In this document: in pieces, positions 13,351-22,899 of the stretch
Layout of the letters: every line of letters starts with the position of its first letter
Position numbering within the stretch: the first letter of the stretch is position 1
NCBI GenBank assembly: GCA_043228905.1
Contig: JBHGNT010000017.1
Coordinates: 930,001-994,000 of the forward strand
Direction of reading: 5' to 3'
DNA length: 64,000 bases
From: Azolla caroliniana
Lineage: Eukaryota > Polypodiophyta
Notes under the pieces: generated by a model
Databases searched by the model: none
The model's input: the letters and a program-made list of their open reading frames with translations, nothing else
What the model was told of the DNA's origin: nothing
Made by a program: the position numbers and the translations under genes

Positions 13351-14559
13351 CTAAACAAGAAAACTGTATATTACCTCCAACAACAACTAAGTTACAAAGG
13401 GTTGGTTTAAATACCAACTAGTCTAGGGCAAATGCCCTTTCTACTAATTACAGAAATGTCCTAGTAAGTTGTCCACTGCCTAGTGTGAACACTATTCCTA
13501 TGGGAAGTTGAGTTCGATTCTCAAGACCGTCCCATCCAATTATGTTTCCTTTTTTACCATCTCTTGCATTTCCATTTGAGGTGTTGACCAAATGTAACTT
13601 TGTGGTACACAATATTCCAATGACCAAGCAAGATCAATTTCATTATGAGCACAAATTGTCAATGAACAAAAAATACTATGAAGATAAAGTTAATATCATA
13701 TTCTCTTTCCCCAGTTGATGTGAAGGCCATTAAGGAAAAGATGGTGCAAACATGCCTCAAAATTCATTTTTAATATATGCCCTCATAATGAGATACACTA
13801 CATGATGCTCTTGGTAGAAGAAAACCACACGAAGAATAGAAACCTCTAGGATGGGAAATCAAATGTCATAATCACACATAGACAATGGTAACCGTTGTGG
13901 TTGAGGAACAACACATATCATGGAATCTTGTTTTGTTGATGCTATGACAATTTGAACTTGTTCAAATTGTATATGATTGGGTGTAAACCAATAATAATCC
14001 TACTTGATAGTAATTTAAAGCTATTGGTGGACTCTGCGTTCCTCATTCACAATTTGTGCATCATAGGAATCTTGATCTACTTAACAATCACCAATTTGGA
14101 TCTTAGCCACGTGGTCAACTTAGCTCATTAATGAAGACGTTGCATGTTGAGCACTTGCATTGGGTTGAGTGGATGATGCGAGACATCAATGAACATTGTG
14201 GGTCGCGTCACATATCCATTCATTGTCTGACCAACACTAAGTTATTTGTAATAGTGGGAATACACAAAACATTCTTTATGTATTTCCAATTCCAATTATC
14301 AAGCTTGAATGAAACATATTTAATGTGGCAAATCGGTTGCATACATGTTTTGTCGCTTATCTCATATATCTTGACAACTCGAGAGTTCGCAAGTCACAAA
14401 CCATTTGCATGACACGTGTTATGGTTACATTCACTTGAGTCAACAAACTACACATCACTTGCCATATAGTCTTCATAGGCATGGTCGGTCACGACGTAGT
14501 TTGTGTGTTTTTGATCGTTGGTGGCATGATCACTATTTTCTGTGAGACAATTCACCTCG
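11966..14559. other. Gene-free DNA with one long GA run
   Basis: No gene is recognisable. A TATA-like CTATAAAAAG near 12745 stands alone. A perfect (AG)24 run occupies 13301-13348; the Leu/Ser-repeat ORF over it on the minus strand is only the microsatellite translated. Confidence 0.55.
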
Positions 14560-15550
14560 ATGTGGTCAAATTGTTTCATTAACTATGATTTCAAGATCAT
14601 TTTTCAACTTGGGGCACAACATGGGAAGGTTGATATCATTTTTAAATGGTAAGATTGAATCAAACTTCACCTAGGGGATGACTCTAATATTGGATGCTTA
14701 ATTGGATGGGAACGCTTGTACTAGGGCGAATTTTGTTAAGGAACTTCACCTACGAGACAACATTGGAAGTTTGCAAAGGAATTCATCAAGATTTGAGGTG
14801 TATTTCTCGCGCCAAGGGGGGTCACCATCTCCATCAATTTTATCACTAACCTACCACACTCAATATGTATAACTTGGTTATGGTGATCATCGACAAGTTT
14901 ATGAAGATGGCTGAATTTGCTCCATGTTTAAAAAACATCTCAAGAGCGGAGATGACATAGTGCTTTTTAAAAATGTAATTCAACTACATGGCTTACCAAA
15001 TGATATCACCTTTGATTCCATGTCTTAATTCTTTAGACGACTCCTTTAGACATTTGGCACTTCTATGAACCTTTCCTCCGAATACCACCCATAAACCAAT
15101 GGCCAAACCCAAGAACAATACCTATGGTGCACTATCAAACCAACATGTGGATTGGATCGACTTTCTCCCAATGGTTGAGCTCGTATACAACACTCTCCAT
15201 GATTCCATGGGGGCCACCCCATTATTTTGTAAATTACGGTTTCCATCCTCGCTGCAACATTTCCGTATGTTGGACGAGGAACATGCCCACATCCAACATA
15301 GTGTACGAGAGGGATTGCCCCTACATCCCCACCTCTGCAAGATGTGGAGTTGAAGAGTATGAAGTTGACAGGATACTCTAATGTCATATGTGTCATTGAC
15401 AACAAAATATCGTCTTATGGAAAGGATATCCCATAATAGAAACTGATCAAACAATTAATCAAATGCACATGAGGTGATTCGTAATTTCCACCTATAATAC
15501 CCAAAAAAGCTAACAAACGCTATGGGAAGCCGACCCCTAAAGGGAGGTTA
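14560..15550 (+). pseudogene. Chromovirus (Ty3/Gypsy) pol 3' remnant C: RNase H end, integrase, chromodomain
   Basis: Fragments follow the order of Gypsy pol in shifting frames with many stops. About 14578-14640 resembles the RNase H C-terminus of element B (NYDFKIIFQLGAQHGKVD against its DYDFQIILHLGAQHDKVD). Integrase core pieces follow at about 14840-15300 (FITNLP, DKFMKMAEF, LHGLPNDI, SEYHP, FVNYGFHPR). A chromodomain trace is at about 15350-15430 (EEYEVDRIL, KGYP). A purine-rich tract (AAAGGGAGG) near 15539 precedes an LTR-like segment. It is a dead relative of element B with its 5' part lost. Confidence 0.75.
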
Positions 15551-15551
15551 A

Positions 15552-15864
15552 TGTCACAATAAAGATTCAAACTTAAACTTTTCCCCCACACAAGGATAAC
15601 CTTAACCCCTTGACTTCACTTTTTTGCACATTTTACATTGATAGTTGTTCTTATATATTATAGAATCCATGAGGGCATGCACATCTTTAGAACTTTCTTT
15701 CTAGAATCCTCTAGAGTATGCACGTCTCTAGAATTCTATTTGCATGCGTATACAATGTGTAAATATGTGTTCCTCTTTATTACAATCACGGTTAACAACA
15801 CAAGTTACAAAATTCATGGTTCAAGTCATTTGTTCTTGATCTCTTCCTTCTTAATCATTTGACA
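15552..15864 (+). repeat. Probable 3' LTR of remnant C
   Basis: It starts TGTCAC just after a purine-rich tract, ends TTTGACA, and is 313 bp long. The TGTCA...TGACA ends match those of the LTRs of elements A and B. No partner LTR remains, so the call rests on position and ends only. Confidence 0.45.
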
Positions 15865-16089
15865 TTATATTTTCTTCTCTCTTCCCACCTCACTTGATTT
15901 GAGAATATTGACCTTTCAAATCTCATATCTCCCTCATTTGGAGTTGGAATCAGACAAGGTCTGAGTTGTTTTGGGGGTTTTGGTGCCGTTCGGATGCATT
16001 GAGCATGTCATATTCACTCAAATATGAGTGGAGTGCAGACTTCAGGACCTGCCTATTTCGACCTAAGTTGTGAGACACCATGTTTGCTC

Positions 16090-16859
16090 ATCTGATTAAC
16101 TTTGTTAGACCTCTCTACATTTCAACACATAGTAGCAGTTCTACCACATTATTGTTGTCAAGGATGGCTCAATCATCTTCTGTATGGAATAAGAAGAGGA
16201 AGTAATAATAAAAGATCCCGTAGATACAAAATGGCTTCAGGATAGTCTAATAGAGGACTTTGCATAGCCCAGAAAGGCATGGGATGGGCCTTTGCCAAGC
16301 AAGACATTTACTATCCCATCACAAGACTTGTTCAATCCTTTAAAAGTGTACATGTCAAATGCTATTATTATCTTTTTCCTTGGGAAGGTTCCTTCTGTAA
16401 ATGACATCGCTCAATGGATAAATGCAATGTTTAAAGTCTATGTAGTTAGTGAGTTTATTTTGTTGTTAGAGGCTTTTACAAAGTGTTGCTATCAGAACTG
16501 AAGTACAAAACTCAATTACTTGAAGAATCTCCTTTAACGTATAGAGATCAAATGGTTCATGCATTGCCATGGTCGTTAACAAAAGACTATCAAAGGCTAA
16601 TTCATCACAAATGTCCTATCTAGGTGGAAGTGCTTGACTTTCCACGAAATTGGAATCACTTATTACCTACAATTGCAGATGGAATGGGGAGAGTAGTATT
16701 CCCCCAAAAAACTACAAGTACTTTTAATAGATTTTGCATTCTTTGGGACACAAATGTTCCGATCTTGGAAGTATCACCCTCAACTCGGATGATCCAACTA
16801 TTGGTGCAAGACGTTTCAAGCTGAAATGGGGCAAATTTGCAGGTGCATATTACACATGT
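16090..16859 (+). pseudogene. LINE ORF1, N-terminal part (DUF4283-like)
   Basis: Translated pieces in several frames match the order of the gag-like DUF4283 region of plant LINE ORF1 proteins: FLGKVPSVNDIAQWI near 16370, an LPWSL piece near 16568, then FPRNW...IADGMGRVV at about 16640-16690 and ILW...L near 16740. It ends with KLKWGKFAGAYYTC at 16859. Frameshifts and stops show that it is dead. Reading continues without loss of frame on the far side of element A at 28957, which confirms that A inserted inside this ORF. Confidence 0.6.
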
Positions 16860-17168
16860 TGTCATGATATGGCAAGACTTGAACCCATGACCTTATGTTA
16901 CATGGGTCGAGCTCTTCACCATTATAGCATCTATTGTAATACGAAAAATATTATGTTCATTTAAGTTTTATTATAAAAAATTGATGTATATTCCAGATTT
17001 CTCTGGAACATTCTAGAAACTTCAGGAGTACTCCTAAGAACACTATAAAAGGAGGCATAAGGCATTATTTCGAACCAAATCGGTTCAACGCCAGTCTTAA
17101 GCCTCCTTGCCTTCCTTGTATATTCTTCTCACATAATAGATCGTTGTCATCATCATTTTCTCTCCCTC

Positions 17169-17206
<38 letters not shown>

Positions 17207-17298
17207 TCTCTCGAGTGTTCTACACCCTCTATTCCTCTTAGTACTAATATTCCTCTCTTAGTACTAATTTCTTCTCTGTCTCAGTACTATTCCTGACA
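16860..17298 (+). repeat. 5' LTR of element A
   Basis: 439 bp, TGTCA...TGACA. TATA box TATAAAAGG at 17044. A CT microsatellite lies at about 17172-17204. A short duplication of the TTAGTACTAAT words near 17240-17270 makes it longer than the 3' copy. A tRNA-like stretch occupies the first 70 bp on the minus strand. Confidence 0.95.
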
Positions 17299-17312
17299 GT
17301 TTGAACTGATTT
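17044..17312 (+). promoter_or_regulatory. Element A promoter, predicted transcript 5' end and self-priming site
   Basis: The TATA box starts at 17044. The bases 33 downstream, AAATCGGTTCAA (17077-17088), can pair along all 12 positions, with one G-U wobble, with TTGAACTGATTT at 17301-17312, two bases past the LTR end. A tRNA-primed site would normally start TGG right after the LTR, and none is seen. The hairpin GAACC...GGTTC (17072-17088) overlaps the predicted start. This fits the Tf1 type of self-priming; it is a prediction from sequence only. Confidence 0.6.
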
Positions 17313-17457
17313 TCCCTCCTCCTTCCGTCTCCTCCTTTCCTCCTCTTCTTTTTATCTTCTTACATATCCCCTTTTTTCCGGTCTTCTTTCCGGTTTCCCT
17401 CATCTTCTTACCCCTTTTTTCCCTTCATACTAATCCTCTTATCCTCCCTAGTAATAT

Positions 17458-18578
17458 GGAAACTGTTAGCTCTCAGGAATACCAATCTATTTTCTCGGAG
17501 CTCTAGTGCTTAAAAGAGAAATTTGTAGCACTAGAACAAGAAAATCACCGTTTGTTGGGGGATCAACAAATAGTGCTGGAAAAACAACAACACAGGGAGC
17601 TAATGTTACGTGTACAATAACTCGAAGTGACTATTGTATCACTACAACAACAAGGATCAAGCACTCAAGGGATTTACAAAGAACCCAAGATTGGTCTTCC
17701 TGCAAAATTTGATGGGACCCGATCACAGTTTAGAGGTTTTTTGAATCAGATACATTTAGTGATTCAAATGCATCCTTCTCGATATCCCACCGATGCATCA
17801 TGAGTGGGACTAGTAGGCACTCTACTTAGTGGCTCAATATTGGCATGGTTCGCTTCGTTGTTAGAAAAGGAATCTCCATTACTAAACAATTTTGAAGAAT
17901 TTATAAGCAAGTTTAAAGCATGTTTTGGAGATACTAACAACAATCAACAAAATCCGACGATTACACTAAGGTGATTGTCCAGCCTCCGCATACACTTCAG
18001 ATTTTTGCCTACTCGCCGCCGATATCCCTTGGGATGATCAAGCATTGATGGAGCAATTTCGTTATGGTTTACACAATGATGTCAAGGATTTACTCTTGAC
18101 CTTCCCCGAAGAACCAAAGTCATTAACAAAAGCAATCAGTGGCGCAGTGAGATGTGACACCGCCTTTTCGAATGACGTTCGGAACGGCAATTCCAGATGC
18201 CGAGGGCAAGATCAGAACCCACCTACGCCTCAATGGTAGCGAAACCTTTTCCGAGGGAGTCATATCATGCGTCTCTAGTGAATACTCCGACTTCGATGGA
18301 GATTGATACTACATGTCGTCGCGAACCATTATTGGAAGAAGAAAAGTAGCAACGTCGAGCAAATCGACTATGTCTTGATTGCGGTGGACCAGGGCATATT
18401 GTAGGTAAATTGTCCCCATAGGCCAAGAAGACAAGTAAACCAAATAGTTGCTAGTTCTAATTGTACTAAACCCGAGTCTATTTCAATAGGAATATCTGAT
18501 AGTCCTAATAGTACTAATAGCCCAAATCTAGTGAACAAATTTGATGTCCTTAGTCAGTTAGAAGAAGAGTTAAACGAC
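17458..18578 (+). pseudogene. Element A gag with CCHC knuckle, broken
   Basis: It begins METVSSQEY at 17458 and has a Gln-rich heptad-like region, then the retrotransposon gag core (LPAKFDGTRSQFRGFLNQ near 17700; VGLVGTLLSGSILAWF near 17810; PWDDQALMEQFRYGL near 18030). A CCHC knuckle (CLDCGGPGHIVGK) is at 18376-18412. Stops interrupt the frame at several places (for example within 17500-17640 and near 17800). One extra T at about 18411 shifts the frame just before the last Cys of the knuckle; downstream of it the other frame stays open to the TAA near 18576. Confidence 0.8.
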
Positions 18579-18607
18579 TAAGTCCAGCCAAAATAGGAGC
18601 CGTTTGG

Positions 18608-18900
18608 TTGGACAACCTTAGATTTATGCAACCCATTAGTGGTTCTATTCCCTCTAAGCAAGTTAGCAATGTGTTCGTAGCCCAAGTAACAGTTAGTACT
18701 AAAAGTACCCCTCCAGTACATGTCTTAGCACTTCTAGATTCCGGAGCTAATTCTTGCTTCATGGATAGGAATTTTGCCCAATCTCATCAGATATCTCTCA
18801 AAAAACTCCTGTGTACATCCTCTGCAGTAGTCATTGATGGTCATCCCATTGCTTCCGGAAATATCATAGAAAAGTCAGAGCCCGTTAATATTTTCCTAGA
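18608..18900 (+). pseudogene. Element A protease, 5' half, cut by element B
   Basis: An open frame carries the retropepsin active-site box LLDSGANSCFMD at about 18730-18765 and continues to DGHPIASG. It is cut after the codons NIFL at 18899 by the target duplication and LTR of element B. The rest of the same domain resumes at 25740. Retropepsins cleave the Gag-Pol polyprotein; this copy cannot be made whole because of the insertion. Confidence 0.85.
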
Positions 18901-19275
18901 TGTCATGAACATCGACTCGAATGTGAACCTTAGGCCCTTGCATATATATTTCTCCTAGACAAACTTTAGACTTCAAACCTTTGTATAAAGAGTGGTATGT
19001 AAGACCTAGTATGTAAGACTCAGTATGTAAGACTCAGTATGTAAGACTTTGGCATGCAAAAATTAGTATGCTTGATATTATAGTATGTAAGACTTGGCAT
19101 GAGCATGCTTATCATGCATCACTACATGTATAAAAAGGGTTGATCTCCCTTGTTAACATCAAGGAGATCAATACCAGTCATGGAATAGATATTTTTACTC
19201 ATTGTCAGCAACTTCTCGATCTCCCTATCTCATCAACTTCCCCATCTCTTTACCCCCAATTGTTCATCTGTGACA
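18901..19275 (+). repeat. 5' LTR of element B
   Basis: 375 bp, TGTCA...TGACA. U3 holds about five copies of a TAGTATGTAAGAC unit between 18990 and 19095, four of them in tandem. The TATA box is at 19129-19136. The 3' LTR has the same plan with one unit changed to TATTTAAGAC. Confidence 0.95.
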
Positions 19276-19288
19276 GATTGATCTCCTT
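19129..19288 (+). promoter_or_regulatory. Element B promoter, predicted transcript 5' end and self-priming site
   Basis: TATAAAAA begins at 19129. Exactly 32 bp downstream lies AAGGAGATCAAT (19161-19172). Its perfect 12-base reverse complement ATTGATCTCCTT sits at 19277-19288, one base after the LTR, where a primer binding site belongs. The match starts at the predicted first transcribed base and does not extend further either way. An inverted copy (TTGATCTCCCTTG, from about 19140) lies between TATA and the start. The 3' LTR has the same spacing (TATA at 25593, AAGGAGATCAAC at 25625). Confidence 0.7.
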
Positions 19289-19314
19289 CTTTCCTTCTTT
19301 CTCAATACACTATC

Positions 19315-20409
19315 ATGTCAGAATCATCTAGTAATCTTGAGCAAATTTTGGCGGTCGTGCAACAACTCCAACATGAAAATGCGAACTTGCGAAACTTTGT
19401 TCAAGAACTTCAGATAGCCACACCGGTTATACCTCACCCGATTGTTGACCCTTATGTTGTAGAACCCAATGTCAGCTTGCCAGACAAATTTGATGGAACA
19501 AGGCAACGACTAAGAGGTTTCATCAACCAAATCCGCCTTATTATTCTTCTTCAGCCTCGACACTATTCCGATGACTTTCAACAAGTTGGGCTCATCGGCA
19601 TGTTGCTGACAAGACAAGCACAAGCTTGGTTTGCCCCTCTAGTGGAGACCTCTTCACCTCTCTTGAATGATTTCCAAGCATTTCTTACCGAATTTGAGGC
19701 AACTTTTGGGGAGACCGACAAACGACGAGCCACACTCAACAAACTATATGCGTTACAACAAGGCGATCGTGCAACATCAATCTATGCATCCGAATTTCGT
19801 CAACTCGCGTGCGATGTCGAGTGGGATGGACAAGCCCTCCTCGATCAATTCCGCCGAGGATTATGAGGTGAGATAAAAAATCTTTTACTTAATTTTCCTG
19901 AGCCCACATCTTTAAATGAAGCTATTTCCCAAGTTGTGCGTTGCGATAATCGTCTCTTTGAGTTCCGGCAAGAGGAATGTCCTCACCGGATCCATCCACC
20001 TTGGCTAGCCGCTATGCGAAGTCACCTACCATGGTTGATGACACCGCCTCCCATGTCATCCTCCACTTCATCTTCAACTCCCGCCACAAATTCTAGCTCG
20101 CCAATGGAGATCGATCGAATTCGCTATCGACCATTGACTAATGCGCAACGACAACATCGACATGCCAACAATTTATGTCTCTATTGTGGCAGCCCTGACC
20201 ATTTGATCCACTGTTGCCCAAAAAAGGGACCCCGTCAAACACCACACGTGTGGATGGGGTTGACATTTTCGGCCAACAGGAAAACTCCAATGTCCAGTTG
20301 CAGTACGGGCTGTGCATCTGGACCACAAGAGTCGACAATTATGTCAAGGGCCCAATCAACCGACTTCCTCGACAACAAGTTTCATGATTCTGATCACTCT
20401 TCGGTTTGA
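19315..20409 (+). pseudogene. Element B gag with CCHC knuckle (one internal stop)
   Basis: The ATG at 19315 follows the primer site by 26 bp. A coiled-coil-like N-terminus (NLEQILAVVQQLQHENANLR) is followed by the gag core (PDKFDGTRQRLRGFINQ; AQAWFAPLVE; WDGQALLDQFRRGL). A Ser/Thr/Pro-rich linker and the knuckle CLYCGSPDHLIHCCP (20179-20223) come next. The frame runs from 19315 to the TGA at 20407-20409 with a single in-frame TGA at 19864-19866, the only clear break. The order and wording resemble the gag of Sushi/Tf1-type elements rather than that of common flowering-plant chromoviruses. Confidence 0.85.
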
Positions 20410-20424
20410 CTCTACCACTCTAAA

Positions 20425-22279
20425 GACATAAGCTTTGTTGGATTCTGGGGCTACGTCGTGCTTTATTGACATCATGTTTGCACGGAAACACAACATTCCA
20501 AGCAACAAATTAACTGTCCCGATTCCAGTTTGACAAGTGATTGATGGTCGAATGCTCTCTTCTGGTGCCATCACAAATACAACAATTCGTCTCCACATAG
20601 GAGCCCACCAAGAAGAAATCACTTTTAACCTCATCACATCACCTCAACATCCTATCATCTTGGGGTTATCATGGCTCGAAACCCACAATCCAGTCGTGGA
20701 TTGGCAATCTCGCTCCATCAATTTCACCTTGAATTTTCACTCACAAGGTATTACGTCCACCCTTCTTCGAGCCAATGCTCCGCCATTTGTTTGGCCGCCT
20801 ACTCTGGTGAGGACCGTCTCAACGGTTGCTCCCACTCATGTTTTGGGGACAACTCCCGTTTCTGCTCCAGTGAGAACCACATCAATGGTTGCTCCGATTC
20901 TAGTTTCTGCTCTAGTGAGGACCGCATCAACGGTCGCTCCCCCCCATTTTTCAGGGGCAACTCCCATTTCTGCTCCGGTGAGGACCAGGTTATCGGTCGC
21001 TCCCATTTCCTCTTCAACAAGAACCATGTCAGCGGTTGCTCCAATAGAAACAACATCAATAGTTAGTCCTGTGTCAACCTCAGAAACAGTTCCAACTCTT
21101 GCTCGGGTAAGCGATACAATGTTGATTGCATCCATTTCTAATTCTAAGGACATGGCGGTCATGTCCACTCCAGATACTACCCAATGTACTAGCTCTTTTC
21201 CATCAAAATACAATGATTTCTCTGATGTATTTGAGAAGAAAAATGTTGATCACCTGCCCGAACATCGCCCATATGATTGTCCAATTGACTTGAAAGATTG
21301 TGCTTGTCCTCCATTTGGCCCTATCTATGGGTTATCTGAACCTAAACTCAAGATCCTCAATATATACATTGAAGAGAATCTCGCAAAGGGATTCATTCGC
21401 CACTCAAAATCTCCAGCAGGTTCTCCTATTCTATTTGTCAAAAAGAAAGATGGAACGTTGCGCCTATGTATCGACTATCGCGGGCTCAATCGAGTCACGG
21501 TTCGAAACCACTATCCACTACCTCTAATCCCCGAACTCCTCGATCGACTTCGAGTTGGGCGTATATTCTCCAAAATTGATCTCAAAGGCGCCTACAACTT
21601 GGTGCATATCAAGCCTGGAGATGAGTGGAAAACGACATTTCGAACCAGGTATGGGCATTTTGAATACATGGTAATGCCATTTGGTCTCACAAATGCTCAT
21701 GCCGTTTTCCAACATATGATGAATGACATCTTCCGAGAATATGTAGACCAATTTGTGGTCATCTATCTCGACGACATACTTATCTTCTCACGGGACTACA
21801 TAGAGCACACCAAGCACGTTCAACTTATCTTGACCAAACTTCGGGAACATGGACTTTATGCGAAACCCGAAAAGTGTGAGTTTGATCAAACCTCAGTTGA
21901 ATTCCTCGAGTATGTCATTTCATTTGATGGTATCACTATGGACGAGAAGAAAGTCGAAACGGTTCAACAGTGGGAAGTCCCCACCAGGGTCAAGGATGTG
22001 CAATCATTTTTGGGTTTTGCCAACTTTTATCGTCGATTCATTCAAGGATTCTCTACATTGGTGCAACCACTTATAGCACTCACTTGGAAGGATTCCCCTT
22101 TTTGCTGGACTCCCACAACCCAAATAGCATTCGAGACACTAAAAAAAGCTTTTACCTCGACTTCGGTACTTCTACACCCAGATCTGACCAAACCATTTAT
22201 GATCGAAACTGATGCCTCTGACTTCGCCATCGGTGCCATTCTCTCTCAATCAGATAACAATGGGATTCTTCATCCTATT
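20425..22279 (+). pseudogene. Element B protease and reverse transcriptase (pol, 5' part)
   Basis: The protease active site ALLDSGATSCF is at about 20435-20467. One in-frame TGA at 20533 separates it from the long open frame 20537-22282. That frame holds the protease C-terminus (HPIILGLSWLETHNP), a 130-residue Val/Ser/Thr/Pro-rich linker with repeated VRT..S.VAP units (about 20810-21080), and RT with [42 protein letters not shown] and the catalytic YLDD box at 21764-21775. The RNase H start (DASDFAIG) follows. The codons just before the MITE (GILHP) continue after it as VAFYSRKF. Confidence 0.9.
20810..21080 (+). repeat. Val-Ser-Thr-Ala-Pro repeat linker between protease and RT of element B
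   Basis: The codons for VRT-x-STVAP recur about six times at irregular spacing (RTVSTVAP, RTTSMVAP, RTASTVAP, RTRLSVAP, RTMSAVAP, ETTSIVSP), interleaved with TTPVSAP and ATPISAP. Element A lacks any comparable insert between the same two domains. Confidence 0.8.
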
Positions 22280-22891
22280 TAGCAATGGGCACGGTTCGGT
22301 TTGGTTTCAAGGCAATAAAACCGAGCCGAACCGAAACCGAACCGTTTATTGAAAACAAAAACCAAACCAAACCGTTTATGAACTCTCTCTATTTAAACCA
22401 AACCATTTAAAAAAAAGTTAAAACCAAACAGTTTAGGGAAAAGTTGAAACCAAACCGAACCATTTAATAAAAAAATTTAAACCTAACCACTTAAGTCAAA
22501 CTAATTAAATATCTAAATAAACAAAAATACATTTAATTAAATAAGTACTCAAGTTAAATCTATTAAATAAACAAAAGAAACTTTAATTGAACCATTAAAT
22601 TAAATAAACATTTAAGTTAAATTAATTAAATCAATAAAAATCATTAATTAAACCATTAAATCAATAAACTATTAACGTAAAAGATAAAAAAGTTAACCAA
22701 AAACCTTTAAACCAAACCTATAAACCTATAAACCTATAAACCCGAGTTCTAGAACCAAACCAAACCGAAACTGAACCATTTATCGAAAATCCAAACCAAA
22801 CCAAACCATTAAATTTTTTTGGAACCAATAAACCCTTAAACCATGGCTTAACGGTTCGGTTCAGCTTGAGCCAAAACCGTGCCCATTGCTA
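22280..22891. mobile_element. hAT-type MITE, 612 bp, inserted in element B pol
   Basis: Perfect 17-bp terminal inverted repeats TAGCAATGGGCACGGTT are at 22280-22296 and 22875-22891. An 8-bp target duplication flanks them: ATCCTATT at 22272-22279 and ATCCTGTT at 22892-22899, one mismatch. Eight-bp duplications are the hallmark of hAT transposition. Next to the ends are AACCGAACC/GGTTCGG repeats; the centre is AT-rich and has no ORF, so the element is non-autonomous. Confidence 0.93.
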
Positions 22892-22899
22892 ATCCTGTT

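Noticed and set aside
13178-13417. Leu/Ser-repeat protein on the minus strand
   Set aside because: It is the (AG)24 microsatellite translated. The same holds for the repeat ORFs at 32547-32768, 39179-39532 and 39603-39852.
13480-13550. tRNA or SINE fragment (GTTCGATTCTC resembles a B box)
   Set aside because: No matching A box at the right distance and no foldable tRNA arms.
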